Shown here: in pieces, positions 33,758-43,310 of the stretch
Layout of the letters: each line of letters begins with the position of its first letter
How positions within the stretch are numbered: position 1 is the first letter of the stretch
From: Chloroflexi bacterium HGW-Chloroflexi-4
GTDB lineage: Bacteria; Chloroflexota; Anaerolineae; Anaerolineales; Anaerolineaceae
NCBI GenBank assembly: GCA_002840715.1
Contig: PHBW01000006.1
Span: forward strand, 124,001 to 188,000
Length of the DNA: 64,000 nucleotides
Direction of reading: 5' to 3'
Notes under the pieces: model-generated
What the model was told of the DNA's origin: nothing
Seen by the model: only the letters and a program-made list of their open reading frames with translations
The model's database searches: none
Made by a program: the position numbers and the translations under genes

Positions 33758-34515
33758 TGCAGCACCTCCGCGCCGTGATTACCGTTACTGTTTGTAATTA
33801 ACTCATCTGGCCGCGGCGTGCCGGCCTTGATGGGGTTTTTATTGATTTCGTCTCTTAAAACTTTGCCATCCATCAGGGTGATGATGCGATTTGTGTGGCG
33901 TGCGATAAAGGAATCGTGGGTGACATAGACCACGGTTTGTTTCTTGGAGCAGTGCAAGGTTTGAAAGAGGGCCATAATTTCAGCGCCGGTCTTGCTATCA
34001 AGGTTGCCGGTGGGTTCATCCGCCAAAAGAATGGCGGGGTCATTCACCAGGGCGCGGGCAATCGCCACACGCTGCTGCTGACCGCCCGAGAGCTGGTTGG
34101 GATGGTGTTTCATGCGGTCTTTAAGACCGACGGTCTCAAGTGCTTCTTCAGCCCGGGTGATGCGGTCTTTGATCTTGGTGCCGTCATAAGTTAATGGCAG
34201 CATCACGTTTTCAAGGGCACTGGTGCGCGGCAGCAGGTTGAACTGCTGAAACACAAATCCGATCTTGTGGGCGCGCAGGCTGGCAAGCTGGCTTTCTTTC
34301 AAGCCGGCTGCAGGCTGATCATCCACCAGGTATTCGCCGCTGGTGGGGGTGTCGAGACAGCCCAAAATGGCCATGAGCGTACTTTTGCCCGAACCGGACG
34401 GCCCCATGATGGCGACCATTTCTCCGTCGTTGATCTTGAGGGATACGCCATCCAGCGCGTGCACCTCGTCATCTCCGAGTTTGTAAATCTTGGTAATTGC
34501 TTTTGCTTCAATCAT
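33754..34515 (-). CDS. MacB/LolD-like ABC transporter ATP-binding protein
   Basis: A 253-residue ATPase: Walker [10 protein letters not shown] (about 37), Q-loop [18 protein letters not shown], signature LSGGQQQR (about 143), Walker [14 protein letters not shown] and switch His in YVTHDS. The order and spacing are those of the LolD/MacB group. It pairs with the downstream FtsX-type permease and the two upstream HlyD-type adaptors. Confidence 0.93.
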   Translation of the reverse strand: MIEAKAITKIYKLGDDEVHALDGVSLKINDGEMVAIMGPSGSGKSTLMAILGCLDTPTSGEYLVDDQPAAGLKESQLASLRAHKIGFVFQQFNLLPRTSALENVMLPLTYDGTKIKDRITRAEEALETVGLKDRMKHHPNQLSGGQQQRVAIARALVNDPAILLADEPTGNLDSKTGAEIMALFQTLHCSKKQTVVYVTHDSFIARHTNRIITLMDGKVLRDEINKNPIKAGTPRPDELITNSNGNHGAEVLQ

Positions 34516-34540
34516 TCGATTGCCTCATTTTCCATTAATC

Positions 34541-36007
34541 TTAAGGTGCTGGAGGTCCACCGGCTGGCGCTGCTGCTCCGCCTTCACTTGAAATGATCAT
34601 GCCTCCTTCCATGCCGCCGGGACCGGCATTTTCTTCAGAGGTTGTTGATGAAGTGGAGGTAAAGAGCTGAACCACATCACCCTTGTGTAAATCACCCACA
34701 ACGATCACGGTCTGATCCACGATTTGACCGCTGATCACGCTGACGCGCTCGGACAAGCCATTTTTGACGCGCATCACATATTCACCCTGGGCATCACTTA
34801 AGACAGCGGTGACGGGCACAAAGAGAACACTCTGCGGTTCGCCGATATTGATCACGACAGTGGCGGTGGCGCCGATCAAAACCTGCGGATCGGATTTATC
34901 CAATTCGACACGCACGGTGTAGTTGACCACACCCGAAGTGGATGAACCGATGGGGTCGATCATGGTGACTTTACCGGTGGCAGCCAGACCATTGTGGGCG
35001 TCAAAGGTGATGTCTGCGGTGTTGCCAACTTTGACATTGGCTATTGAGGTTTCGTCCACCTGAACATCCACATACAGTTTGGAACGGTCCACCAGTGCCA
35101 GGGCTTCGGTGCCGGCTGAGACAACATCACCGACCTGCGAGTAGATCACGGCGACTTCGCCGTCGAAAGGCGCAATAATGCTGAGTTTGTTGACGGTGGC
35201 CTGGGCGGCATCCACGGCGGCCTGGGCGCTGGCAATGGCATCAGAGTTGTCGCCATTCTTGATCAGATCGTATGCGCGCTGGGCGTCATCCATTTGTGCC
35301 TTGGCAAGATTAAGGTTGCCGATGATTTCGGCTGAATCCATGGCGTTGGGGGTGCTGGTGTAATAGTTGTAGATAGAAGTGGCTTTTTTCAGGTCAAGTG
35401 TGGCCTGGGCGAGGCTGGCGCGCGCTTCTGCCTTGCGGGTATCGGAATCCGCGGCTTCTGAATAGCCGTCGTAGTTGTCTTTGGCTTTGTCGTAGTCTGC
35501 CTGGGCGTTGATGACATTGACGCGCAAAATAGCGTTGTAATCTTCAGAGCCGACTGTTTTGCCCAGCGTGTAAGACTGGCCTAATGCTTTGTAATAGGCG
35601 TCTTTGGCGGTGTTTAAGGCAACTTCGGCTTCAGCCAGCGAAGTATCAGATTCTTTGGCGTTGGTCAGGTTCTGTTGGGCGGTGATGAGGGTCGAAATCG
35701 CCTGAATGACATCCGCTGGGGCGGTGGTTGAGTTCAGTTTCATCAAAATGTCGCCGTCACTTGCCTTATCATTGGTGGCAACGTTGACTTCCTGCACGGT
35801 GCCGCTGGTTTCCCAGGCGATGACGGCCAGTTGTTTGGCGCTGACCGAACCCGAGGATTCGACGGTATCGGTCATGGTGGTTTCGGTCACGACGCCGGTG
35901 CCTGCATCCGCAGACGCCTTGTTTTGGGCGGAACAGCCTGTGATCATCATCACACTCAGGATGATGGGGACGATCATGGTTAATTTGAAGTGCTTTTTTT
36001 GATACAT
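34541..36007 (-). CDS. HlyD/MacA-like adaptor lipoprotein (copy 2)
   Basis: A 488-residue periplasmic adaptor. The signal peptide ends in the lipobox MITGC (about Cys25). It is followed by a first barrel/lipoyl half (SGSVSAKQLAVIAWETSGTV), a long alpha-helical hairpin (about 110-280), the second lipoyl half (IIAPFDGEVAVIYSQVGD) and a beta-barrel (VGNTADITFDAHN). The C-terminus is Gly/Met/Pro-rich (GPGGMEGG). It is clearly paralogous to the adaptor encoded just upstream. AAGGAG precedes the ATG. It should couple the MacB-like permease to export across the envelope. Confidence 0.9.
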   Translation of the reverse strand: MYQKKHFKLTMIVPIILSVMMITGCSAQNKASADAGTGVVTETTMTDTVESSGSVSAKQLAVIAWETSGTVQEVNVATNDKASDGDILMKLNSTTAPADVIQAISTLITAQQNLTNAKESDTSLAEAEVALNTAKDAYYKALGQSYTLGKTVGSEDYNAILRVNVINAQADYDKAKDNYDGYSEAADSDTRKAEARASLAQATLDLKKATSIYNYYTSTPNAMDSAEIIGNLNLAKAQMDDAQRAYDLIKNGDNSDAIASAQAAVDAAQATVNKLSIIAPFDGEVAVIYSQVGDVVSAGTEALALVDRSKLYVDVQVDETSIANVKVGNTADITFDAHNGLAATGKVTMIDPIGSSTSGVVNYTVRVELDKSDPQVLIGATATVVINIGEPQSVLFVPVTAVLSDAQGEYVMRVKNGLSERVSVISGQIVDQTVIVVGDLHKGDVVQLFTSTSSTTSEENAGPGGMEGGMIISSEGGAAAPAGGPPAP

Positions 36008-36069
36008 GTTAAATCTCCTTATTTTTATGATTTCATTTTTTGATCAGACAACTGACAAACGGATGATTT

Positions 36070-37497
36070 TTATCTCAAGTCGACGCCCATCCCGCCAAAC
36101 GGACCGCCGCGCATCTGATCTGTGGTGGTGGATGACGTGTCTGAGGCGCTGGTGAAGACCTGAATCTGATCACCGTTGGCTAATGCGCCTGTGACGACGA
36201 CCGTTTTATCAGAAATATCGCCGGTGACCACTGCAACCCGCTCAATGCTGCCGGTGTTATTGACGCGCATCACATATTCACCCTTGTCATCATTCAAAAC
36301 TGCACCCACTGGTACGAAAAGCTTGTTTTTGGGGTCGCTGGTGGTGATGACCACTGTGGCTGTGGCGCCAATGTAGATATGCTCGTCAGGCTCATCCAGC
36401 TCGACCCGGACGGTGTAGTTGACAACCCCTGATGAACTGACGCCAATGGGGTCGATCAAGACAACCTTGCCGGTGGTTTCAAATTCGAGCCCGGTGAATG
36501 AGACTGCGGCCTGGTTGCCCACTTTGACGGCAGCGATGGCGTTTTCAGTCACCAAAACATCAACATACATTTGTGATCGGTCATATAACACCACCGCCTT
36601 GGTGCCGGCTGTGACTTTGTCTCCGGGTTGGGCGTAAACCATGGCAACCTGTCCGTTTATGGGGGCGGTGATGCCCAGTTTGTTGACGGTGGCCTGGGCG
36701 GAATTTAATGCTGCCTGGGCTTGATTAATGGCGTCAAGGTTGCCAGAGCTGGCGGCAGTGTAATCCCTTTGGGCTTCAGCTAATTGAGATTTGGCGAGGT
36801 TGTAATCCGAGGTGATGAGGGCTGCCGCCACGGCATCAGGGGGATTGCTGAAATGGTTGAGCGTGATGAGGGCGTCATTTTCAGCGATTTTGGCTTTGGA
36901 TAAATTTGCCAGGGCGTTTGCCCTTTGGGTGCTGGTTTCAGCATAATCGGCATAGCGGTTGTAATTGCCTGTGGCGCGCAGGGTTTGAGATTGGGCATTG
37001 AGATAATTTTTTTGCAGGATGGCAATATATTCTTCGCTGCCGACCGGTTGATTTAATGCGTTATAAGCCACTAACGCTTCATCATAAGTTTTTTGAGCTT
37101 CAACGAGGGCGACTTCTGCTGTGGCGAGGTCGGTTGACGATTGTTGAATATCGGCAAGTTTTTGATTCGCAGTGATCAGCGTGGAGATGGCTTTAATAAC
37201 ATCGGAAGGCGCGGTCTTTGGGTCCAGGCTCATTAATTCCGCACCGCTGGCGACTGCATCCGCATTTTGGATGTTAACCTGTTCCACAATGCCGCTGGTT
37301 GCCCAGGAGAGCGTCACCAGTTGTTTGGCTGAAACAGAGCCAGAGGTTTCAATGGTGTTGGAGACTGAGGCTTCAGTGACAAACCCAGTTGTGCTGGATA
37401 TAGCGGAGGAATTTGAGCTGGAGCAACCTGCTGCCAAGATTGGCAAAAGAAAGAGGCATAAGAAAACGGCAAGCTTGCGGTGCAAAATTTGTTGCAT
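36070..37497 (-). CDS. HlyD/MacA-like adaptor lipoprotein (copy 1)
   Basis: A 475-residue adaptor with the same plan as its neighbour: lipobox LAAGC (about Cys25), SGSVSAKQLVTLSWATSGIV, helical hairpin (about 105-275), ITAPINGQVAMVYAQPGD and a C-terminal GGPFGGMGV tail. Both copies share the IKAISTLITA/IQAISTLITA hairpin start, so they come from a tandem duplication and may form mixed adaptors. AGGAG precedes the ATG. It is the first gene of the seven-gene minus-strand operon ending at 29763. Confidence 0.9.
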   Translation of the reverse strand: MQQILHRKLAVFLCLFLLPILAAGCSSSNSSAISSTTGFVTEASVSNTIETSGSVSAKQLVTLSWATSGIVEQVNIQNADAVASGAELMSLDPKTAPSDVIKAISTLITANQKLADIQQSSTDLATAEVALVEAQKTYDEALVAYNALNQPVGSEEYIAILQKNYLNAQSQTLRATGNYNRYADYAETSTQRANALANLSKAKIAENDALITLNHFSNPPDAVAAALITSDYNLAKSQLAEAQRDYTAASSGNLDAINQAQAALNSAQATVNKLGITAPINGQVAMVYAQPGDKVTAGTKAVVLYDRSQMYVDVLVTENAIAAVKVGNQAAVSFTGLEFETTGKVVLIDPIGVSSSGVVNYTVRVELDEPDEHIYIGATATVVITTSDPKNKLFVPVGAVLNDDKGEYVMRVNNTGSIERVAVVTGDISDKTVVVTGALANGDQIQVFTSASDTSSTTTDQMRGGPFGGMGVDLR

Positions 37498-37618
37498 GGT
37501 TCACTCCTGGCATTTATTGAATAATCAAAAGATACACTTCAAATGTGCAGAAATTGTGCAGAAGACGTTGATGATTGTGGAAACAGCAAAATGCAGGTTG
37601 GAAGGAATTTAAAGCATA

Positions 37619-39058
37619 ATGAATATCCAACTTCACAGGTTTTATGGTTTAATAAAATTTATGGATAAAACACGATATGATTTATTTGTAGAGCGGTACC
37701 CTGAATTTCTCGAAACACTGGAACTTGATGATTTGCGCAAGCGGGATTACACCCGGCTTGAAAAAACCGGCCAAGTCTATCTGGATTACACCGGCGGCGG
37801 GTTGTATGCAGAATCACAAGTGAAGACGCATCAGTCTATGCTGCTGGAGGGGGTGTTTGGCAATCCGCATTCAACAAACCCTTCATCACTGCACGCAACA
37901 GAATTGGTCGAAAGCGCGCGCGACGCCGTCATGACCTTTTTCAGAGCAGATCCAAATGAATATGTAGTGATCTTTACTTCAAATGCCAGCGGAGCGCTCA
38001 AGCTGGTGGGAGAATCGTATCCGTTTGCAAAAAACAGCCGCTACCTGTTAACTTTTGACAATCACAATTCGGTCAACGGCATTCGCGAGTATGCACTGGC
38101 CAAAGGCGCGAGTGTTACTTATATTCCGGTGATGCCGCCATTTATGCGGGTGGATGAAAGCAAGCTGCCCGGTTATCTTGACGGACTCGACGGCGGCAAT
38201 AATCTTTTTGCCTATCCAGCGCAATCCAATTTTTCGGCTGTGCAGCATCCGCTGGAGTGGATAGAGTTGGCGCACCAAAAAGGCTGGGATGTGCTGCTGG
38301 ATGCGGCAGCGTTTTCGCCCTCCAACCGGCTGGATTTGAGTCTATATAAACCCGATTTTGTGCCCATCTCGTTTTACAAAATGTTTGGCTACCCGACCGG
38401 GGTGGGAGCATTGATTGCCAGACGTAAAGCTCTTACCAAGTTGCAGCGTCCGTGGTTTGCGGGGGGCACCATCACGGTGGCATCCGTGCAGGCTGAAAAA
38501 CATTATCTGGCCGAAGCGCCGATGGCCTTTGAAGACGGCACTCTGGATTATTTGAATATCCCGGCAGTCGAAATTGGATTGAAACATTTGGAATCCATCG
38601 GTATGGAGAAGATCCATCAACGCGTCTTATGTTTGACGGGTTGGCTGATCCAAAATCTTCTTGAGGTTAAACATCCCAACGGCACACCGCTGGTCAGGTT
38701 CTACGGTCCGTTGGATACTGAAAAACGAGGCGGTGCGCTGGCCATGAACTTTGTGGATGAGGCAGGCCGGGTGGTGGATCACCGCTGGATTGAAGAGCGC
38801 GCCAATACCGTGGATGTTTCGCTGCGCACAGGCTGTTTCTGCAACCCGGGGGCAGGTGAATTGGCGCTCGGAATTTCATCTTCAGAGCTGACCTCCTGTT
38901 TCAATCAACCGGTACACGAACAACGACTGACTTACAATGAATTCCGCTTGTGTATTGACGGTAAAGCGTCTGGCGCGGTGAGGGTTTCGGTGGGGTTGGT
39001 GAGCACCTTTGACGATGTTGAAGCATTTATCCGCTTTGCCCAGAGCCTGGTTAAGTAA
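37619..39058 (+). CDS. class V aminotransferase-fold PLP protein, MOCOS-like
   Basis: A PLP enzyme of 479 residues resembling the N-terminal sulfurase domain of molybdenum-cofactor sulfurase. Residues of note are DYTGGGLYAESQV near 56, FGNPHSTNPSS, the PLP-binding Lys in FVPISFYKMFGYPTG (about 250) and the sulfur-carrying-type Cys in RTGCFCNPGAGE (about 405). It lacks the C-terminal MOSC domain of eukaryotic MOCOS. ATG at 37619 has GGAAGGAA upstream; ATG at 37661 (MDKTRYDLF) is an alternative start. It may sulfurate a molybdo-enzyme cofactor or act as a cysteine desulfurase; no molybdo-enzyme is nearby. Confidence 0.8.
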   Translation: MNIQLHRFYGLIKFMDKTRYDLFVERYPEFLETLELDDLRKRDYTRLEKTGQVYLDYTGGGLYAESQVKTHQSMLLEGVFGNPHSTNPSSLHATELVESARDAVMTFFRADPNEYVVIFTSNASGALKLVGESYPFAKNSRYLLTFDNHNSVNGIREYALAKGASVTYIPVMPPFMRVDESKLPGYLDGLDGGNNLFAYPAQSNFSAVQHPLEWIELAHQKGWDVLLDAAAFSPSNRLDLSLYKPDFVPISFYKMFGYPTGVGALIARRKALTKLQRPWFAGGTITVASVQAEKHYLAEAPMAFEDGTLDYLNIPAVEIGLKHLESIGMEKIHQRVLCLTGWLIQNLLEVKHPNGTPLVRFYGPLDTEKRGGALAMNFVDEAGRVVDHRWIEERANTVDVSLRTGCFCNPGAGELALGISSSELTSCFNQPVHEQRLTYNEFRLCIDGKASGAVRVSVGLVSTFDDVEAFIRFAQSLVK

Positions 39059-39070
39059 GGGGAGATTAAA

Positions 39071-39640
39071 TTGAAAAAATTGTCCGCCTTTTTCTATCGT
39101 GTTTCGACTGGTTGGGTGGCTCTGTTGGGGGTGGTTGGTTTTGTGGTGTTCAGCGTGTTGGTGCTGCCCGTTGAATCCGCGCGTGCGGAGGTATTCTCGC
39201 AAGGCATGGGCGGACCAGACACAAGTTTCTTTTATGATGGCAAAACACTGGTGCAAATGGCGGAGGTTTATGGTGAAGCAGGGCGGGCTGCATTCTTGAA
39301 GGCGCGCTGGGGATTTGACCTGGCTTTTCCGCTGATATATACCTTTTTCTTTATCACCTCAACCAGTTTTGTGTACCGAAAAGCATTTGCAAGATCGGCT
39401 CAATTGCCGTTAGTAAATTTGATCCCGATCTTGGGATTTGTTTTTGACCTGGCTGAAAACACGGCCACCTCGGTGGTGATGGCTATGTATCCTCGGAGTG
39501 GAACTTGGGGGCAGTTATTAGCTCCCGTGTTCACACCCATAAAGTGGATATTCGTCTCAGGCAGCATGGTTTTAATGGGTATTGGGTTATTATTATGGTT
39601 AAAGAATAGTTTAAATTTAAGAAAAAGAAAAAATCAATAA
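39071..39640 (+). CDS. hypothetical four-helix membrane protein
   Basis: A 189-residue membrane protein with helices near 12-32, 85-105, 115-135 and 155-178. An extracytoplasmic loop between the first two holds FSQGMGGPDTSFFYDG. I do not recognise a named family. TTG start at 39071 is supported by GGGGAG seven bases ahead. It follows the PLP gene by 12 bp and is probably co-transcribed with it. Confidence 0.65.
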   Translation: MKKLSAFFYRVSTGWVALLGVVGFVVFSVLVLPVESARAEVFSQGMGGPDTSFFYDGKTLVQMAEVYGEAGRAAFLKARWGFDLAFPLIYTFFFITSTSFVYRKAFARSAQLPLVNLIPILGFVFDLAENTATSVVMAMYPRSGTWGQLLAPVFTPIKWIFVSGSMVLMGIGLLLWLKNSLNLRKRKNQ

Positions 39641-39780
39641 CTTCAGTTATCATCCAAAAATATCTGTTTTTTTGATGTGGAACACATTTATACATGTGGG
39701 TTATGTCAATAATTGATCCAAAATCTAATTGATATATGTTGTGGATGAGGGAAACAATTAACGGATTTTTATATTTTCCA

Positions 39781-39811
39781 TAAAAGATGGATGGCTTGTG
39801 AGCCATCCATC
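39781..39811 (-). terminator. terminator of the DoxX gene
   Basis: GATGGATGGCT pairs perfectly with AGCCATCCATC around a 4-nt loop; on the minus strand it is followed by TTTT. Confidence 0.8.
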
Positions 39812-39849
39812 TCTATTAATCTATTGTTGAATTTCAGACACGTGATTGC

Positions 39850-40422
39850 TTAAGCTTTTTTCTTTTGGAACCAAAGACCGGGTTTCCAGGGAGCGCCGAC
39901 ATATTTGAAGAAAAGGCGATCCAAACCATAGTAGCCGGCGGTCTTCCATGCGATCAGCAGGAGGATTTCGAGAACAAGAAGCACTGGTCCAGAGCTGAGG
40001 CTGCCAGCGAGCAGGAAGTTGAAATTCATCAATCCGCCAAAGAAGGCTGCCAAACCGACAAAAATACCGAGGATGAGGGCTAGACCAACCAAAAATTCTC
40101 CCACGGCGATCAATTTGGCAAACCAAACGTATGACTCACCATCCAAAAGAGATTGGATGAAGTTTCTATACCATTCATAATTGATGGGAGGTCTTGCTGG
40201 AGCTTCTGGAATTGATACAGCGCGTGTCCAATATCCTTTGAGAGCTTCACCGCCCTGCATCCAGGCAGGATCCTCAAGTTTGTGAAGGCCTGCAGTGATC
40301 CACTGGTAACCAACATAGACACGAACAATCAACCATAACCAGGCGAATTTCGTGCTATTGAAGAGTGCCTTGAAGAATGGGGCATCTTCCATATAAGTTT
40401 CACCGAACAGAAAGTTTTTCAT
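39850..40422 (-). CDS. DoxX family membrane protein
   Basis: A 190-residue DoxX-type protein with four helices. WLWLIVRVYVGYQWITAGLHKL near residues 29-50 is the family hallmark. LIAVGEFLVGLALILGIFVGLAAFFGG follows near 105-130, and the C-terminal RLFFKYVGAPWKPG closes the protein. The name comes from the archaeal thiosulfate:quinone oxidoreductase, but bacterial members mostly lack a known role. AGGAG lies upstream of the ATG. It is monocistronic. Confidence 0.85.
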   Translation of the reverse strand: MKNFLFGETYMEDAPFFKALFNSTKFAWLWLIVRVYVGYQWITAGLHKLEDPAWMQGGEALKGYWTRAVSIPEAPARPPINYEWYRNFIQSLLDGESYVWFAKLIAVGEFLVGLALILGIFVGLAAFFGGLMNFNFLLAGSLSSGPVLLVLEILLLIAWKTAGYYGLDRLFFKYVGAPWKPGLWFQKKKA

Positions 40423-40624
40423 GTAACTCCTTTTTTATTTATGCAGTATTTTTAATAAAGATACCTGTATTATGATAAATAATACCAAATTTATCATAAA
40501 AATTCAATAAATTATCACTAAAAATATAACCAAATACGATGCAATTAGTCATATATTTCTTGATATCAAAACCCAAATAACTTCACATGGTTACTATTAT
40601 TAGAAAAGATTAATGAAATAGAAG

Positions 40625-40660
40625 AAAAAACCGCATGCTTGAATTTAGCCATGCGGTTTT
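40625..40660 (-). terminator. terminator of the HerA-like ATPase gene
   Basis: AAAACCGCATG pairs with CATGCGGTTTT around a 12-nt loop; on the minus strand it ends in TTTTTT. Confidence 0.85.
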
Positions 40661-40678
40661 CAAAGTATGAGATCAGGT

Positions 40679-43153
40679 CTAAAAAGCCGTTACTTCAATC
40701 GAGATTCCGTCGTTCTCAGTTAAATAGTAGGGCAGCCAACCAACCCCATATAGCTCCGAAAATATGTCACTTTTGGCTGGCGAGATTGAAACTTCGCTTA
40801 CTTTGGCTGCTACATCTGACCATTTTTCAGTTACCGTTTTTATCGCCTTTTCTTTTTGAAGCAGCAGTTCTTTCATCTGGTCATTGAGTGCTTCAAGATC
40901 AAGTTCCTCTGCCTGTCTTTTATCTTTGGCCGCTTCGGTCATACGCACTTTTGACATGGTGCTCGAGAGACTGCGTTTTCTGCCGGTAAGCATGCCCAAC
41001 AAAGCGCTGCCGCCTGTTGCCAGGCTTTCAAGGTTGCGTTGATTGACAGCGTTTTGAGCTGCCTTAACATCCAATTCCTGGGCATCAATTTTTCGTTGCA
41101 GAGCGGCGATTTTTGTTTCGAGCGCACCGATTACTTTTTCCAATTCAGTATTCATCAAGTCTTTAGCGGTTTCAGTACAGCGGGTAAGAAAATCTGCCTG
41201 AGTCATCTCGGGAGTTGAATAAACTTTCAAAGACGTATTCGATTTGAGTTTAATTGTACCGGTTCTATAAATCCATTCGAGGAAATCTTTTTGTGTATCA
41301 GCCGTTTTCTTCGCGTCACCCAGCCAGCCTGGCACAGGGTGGAATTGTGCATTGGGCATTGGCTGGGATTCAAGCTTCTGAAGATCGAACGCGTCGAAGG
41401 TGTGGTTTTCCCATTTGACCAGACCGGACCCTGAGGATTCCAATACAGCAGCCACCTTTTTGGAAGTTTCAAGGTTGTATTGTCTAGAAATGTAACGTAC
41501 CTCGGCTTGAAGCAGTAGGGCTGCTTTGTAAACCAGTCCTTTGGCGGCTAAACCAGCCGGTAGATTGGCTTCACTGGCGGCTTTATTGAAGCCTTTGCTG
41601 GCCGGGACAAAGTATTCATTAATATTGCCTGGTACGGCTGGGCGGCTGGCAGTTGCCCCAGTAGATTTAGAAACAGCTACTGCAGTTTTTACTCCACCTG
41701 TACCTGCGTCTGCGGTTGTGGTGGTTTTGGGTTCAGATTTCTTGCCTTTTTCAACACCGACCAGTTTGTTGGCGGCCGGTATCTGGTCGCGGGTCATAGG
41801 TCCAGCTAAAAAGTTGAGCGTCCAGCGAGTGGTGAAGGTAACGGGCGCAGGTTTGTAAATGCTGTGAAATAGAAATACCCTTTTCTGCAACCCCGAGATC
41901 AGTTTATCGAAGGTGGCCACACTAGTGCTGCCGCCGGCCGAGGTGAGTCCGTCCAACAGCCGTTGTTTATCCTGGTCGGTTTGCAAGCGGCCGATCATCC
42001 AGGTGCCGGCGTTGGAGAGTGCCTTGTAATCGACATCCACCGGGTTTTGAGTGGCCAGCACCAAACCGACGCCAAAGGCGCGCGCCTGTTTGAGCATGCG
42101 CATCATGACCGTTTTTGAAGCCGGATTAGCCACCGGGGGCAGATAGCCCATGATCTCGTCAAAGTAAACCAAAGCCCTCAAGTTTCCTGTGCCGCGCTGG
42201 CTCCGCATCCATGATTCCACGGCTGCGAAAAGCAGAGTAACAAAGAACATGCGTTCGTTTTCACTCAAATGCGCCAGGTAGAAGATGGAATGGCGCGGTT
42301 TACCAGATTTGGGATAAAGCAGTTCGCCAATATCCAGGGTTTGACCCTGCTGCCAGACTTGAAAAGAAGGGGCAGCCAGGAAGTTGTTTAATAAGATAGC
42401 CAGAGAGAAACGCTCTTTTTCGGGGAAAAAGGATTCCATCGGGAAAGCGCCCAGGCGTTCCATGGGCGGATTTTGCACCTGCAAGATGAGATCGGTGAGG
42501 GTGAGCGATTGTTTGTTGACCCAGGCGGTCTCGATTAAATTGGATAGCAGAATGTGTTCTCTTGAACGCAATGGATCAATATCGCTGAGCCCGATCAACC
42601 CCAACAGGGCTGTGACCGTGCTTGAAATGCGTTCGCGCAGCATTTCAGAGTTGGCTTCCCAATCCAACTCATGCGCTTGGAAGGAAGACAGAATATTGAC
42701 CGACACGCCTGAAGAAGAACCTGGAGTAAAAATGGTGTAATCGGCGGTGTCGCCGAGCGCCTTGAGTTGTTCCGGTCCGAGCCCAGACCCTTCAAGACCT
42801 TTTTTCCATTTTTCTGCAGTTTCTGCAGCAGATTGTTCCACTGTTTTACCGCTTTGACGCGCGATTTCAGGGTCAATCCAGGGTTCAAAATCCGTGGGCA
42901 GCAATGAGGGGAAGTGCAGCAGCATATTGGTCAGATCGCCTTTGGGGTCGATGATGATGGCGGGAATGCCGTGCAGGGCGGCTTCTTCCAACAACCCAAT
43001 GCAGAGACCGGTCTTGCCAGAGCCTGTCATGCCTGTGACTACAGCATGGGTGGTGAGGTTGGAAGGATCAAGCAATACCTGCTCGGTTGTGGGGGCATTT
43101 GTCTTTAGATCAAAGAGCTTGCCAAGATAGTAACCTGGATTGGAGGGAGCCAT
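40679..43153 (-). CDS. HerA/VirB4-like P-loop ATPase
   Basis: An 824-residue ATPase of the HerA-FtsK superfamily. Walker A is GMTGSGKTGLC (about 40), with IDPKGDLTNM just after; Walker B is LVYFDEIMGYLPP (about 330); the sensor segment ALSNAGTWMIGRLQTDQDK follows. Residues 480-660 are a less conserved middle with a Ser/Ala/Thr-rich linker. Residues 690-780 are a coiled coil (ETKIAALQRKIDAQELDVKAAQ). Function is not known; DNA translocation or surface-complex assembly are options. GAGGTG precedes the ATG. It is divergent from the 43311 gene. Confidence 0.82.
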   Translation of the reverse strand: MAPSNPGYYLGKLFDLKTNAPTTEQVLLDPSNLTTHAVVTGMTGSGKTGLCIGLLEEAALHGIPAIIIDPKGDLTNMLLHFPSLLPTDFEPWIDPEIARQSGKTVEQSAAETAEKWKKGLEGSGLGPEQLKALGDTADYTIFTPGSSSGVSVNILSSFQAHELDWEANSEMLRERISSTVTALLGLIGLSDIDPLRSREHILLSNLIETAWVNKQSLTLTDLILQVQNPPMERLGAFPMESFFPEKERFSLAILLNNFLAAPSFQVWQQGQTLDIGELLYPKSGKPRHSIFYLAHLSENERMFFVTLLFAAVESWMRSQRGTGNLRALVYFDEIMGYLPPVANPASKTVMMRMLKQARAFGVGLVLATQNPVDVDYKALSNAGTWMIGRLQTDQDKQRLLDGLTSAGGSTSVATFDKLISGLQKRVFLFHSIYKPAPVTFTTRWTLNFLAGPMTRDQIPAANKLVGVEKGKKSEPKTTTTADAGTGGVKTAVAVSKSTGATASRPAVPGNINEYFVPASKGFNKAASEANLPAGLAAKGLVYKAALLLQAEVRYISRQYNLETSKKVAAVLESSGSGLVKWENHTFDAFDLQKLESQPMPNAQFHPVPGWLGDAKKTADTQKDFLEWIYRTGTIKLKSNTSLKVYSTPEMTQADFLTRCTETAKDLMNTELEKVIGALETKIAALQRKIDAQELDVKAAQNAVNQRNLESLATGGSALLGMLTGRKRSLSSTMSKVRMTEAAKDKRQAEELDLEALNDQMKELLLQKEKAIKTVTEKWSDVAAKVSEVSISPAKSDIFSELYGVGWLPYYLTENDGISIEVTAF

Positions 43154-43310
43154 TTTTCACCTCTATATAAATTTTCTATTGTCTAAATTATAGACCATCC
43201 TGGGCGGAAGTACCATTTTAAACTTTGGCCTCAATCTTGTATCTAACAATTTGTATGTTTTGCTTCATCAAATTACCAAAATTAACCAATCACGACACGA
43301 GGATAGAAGA

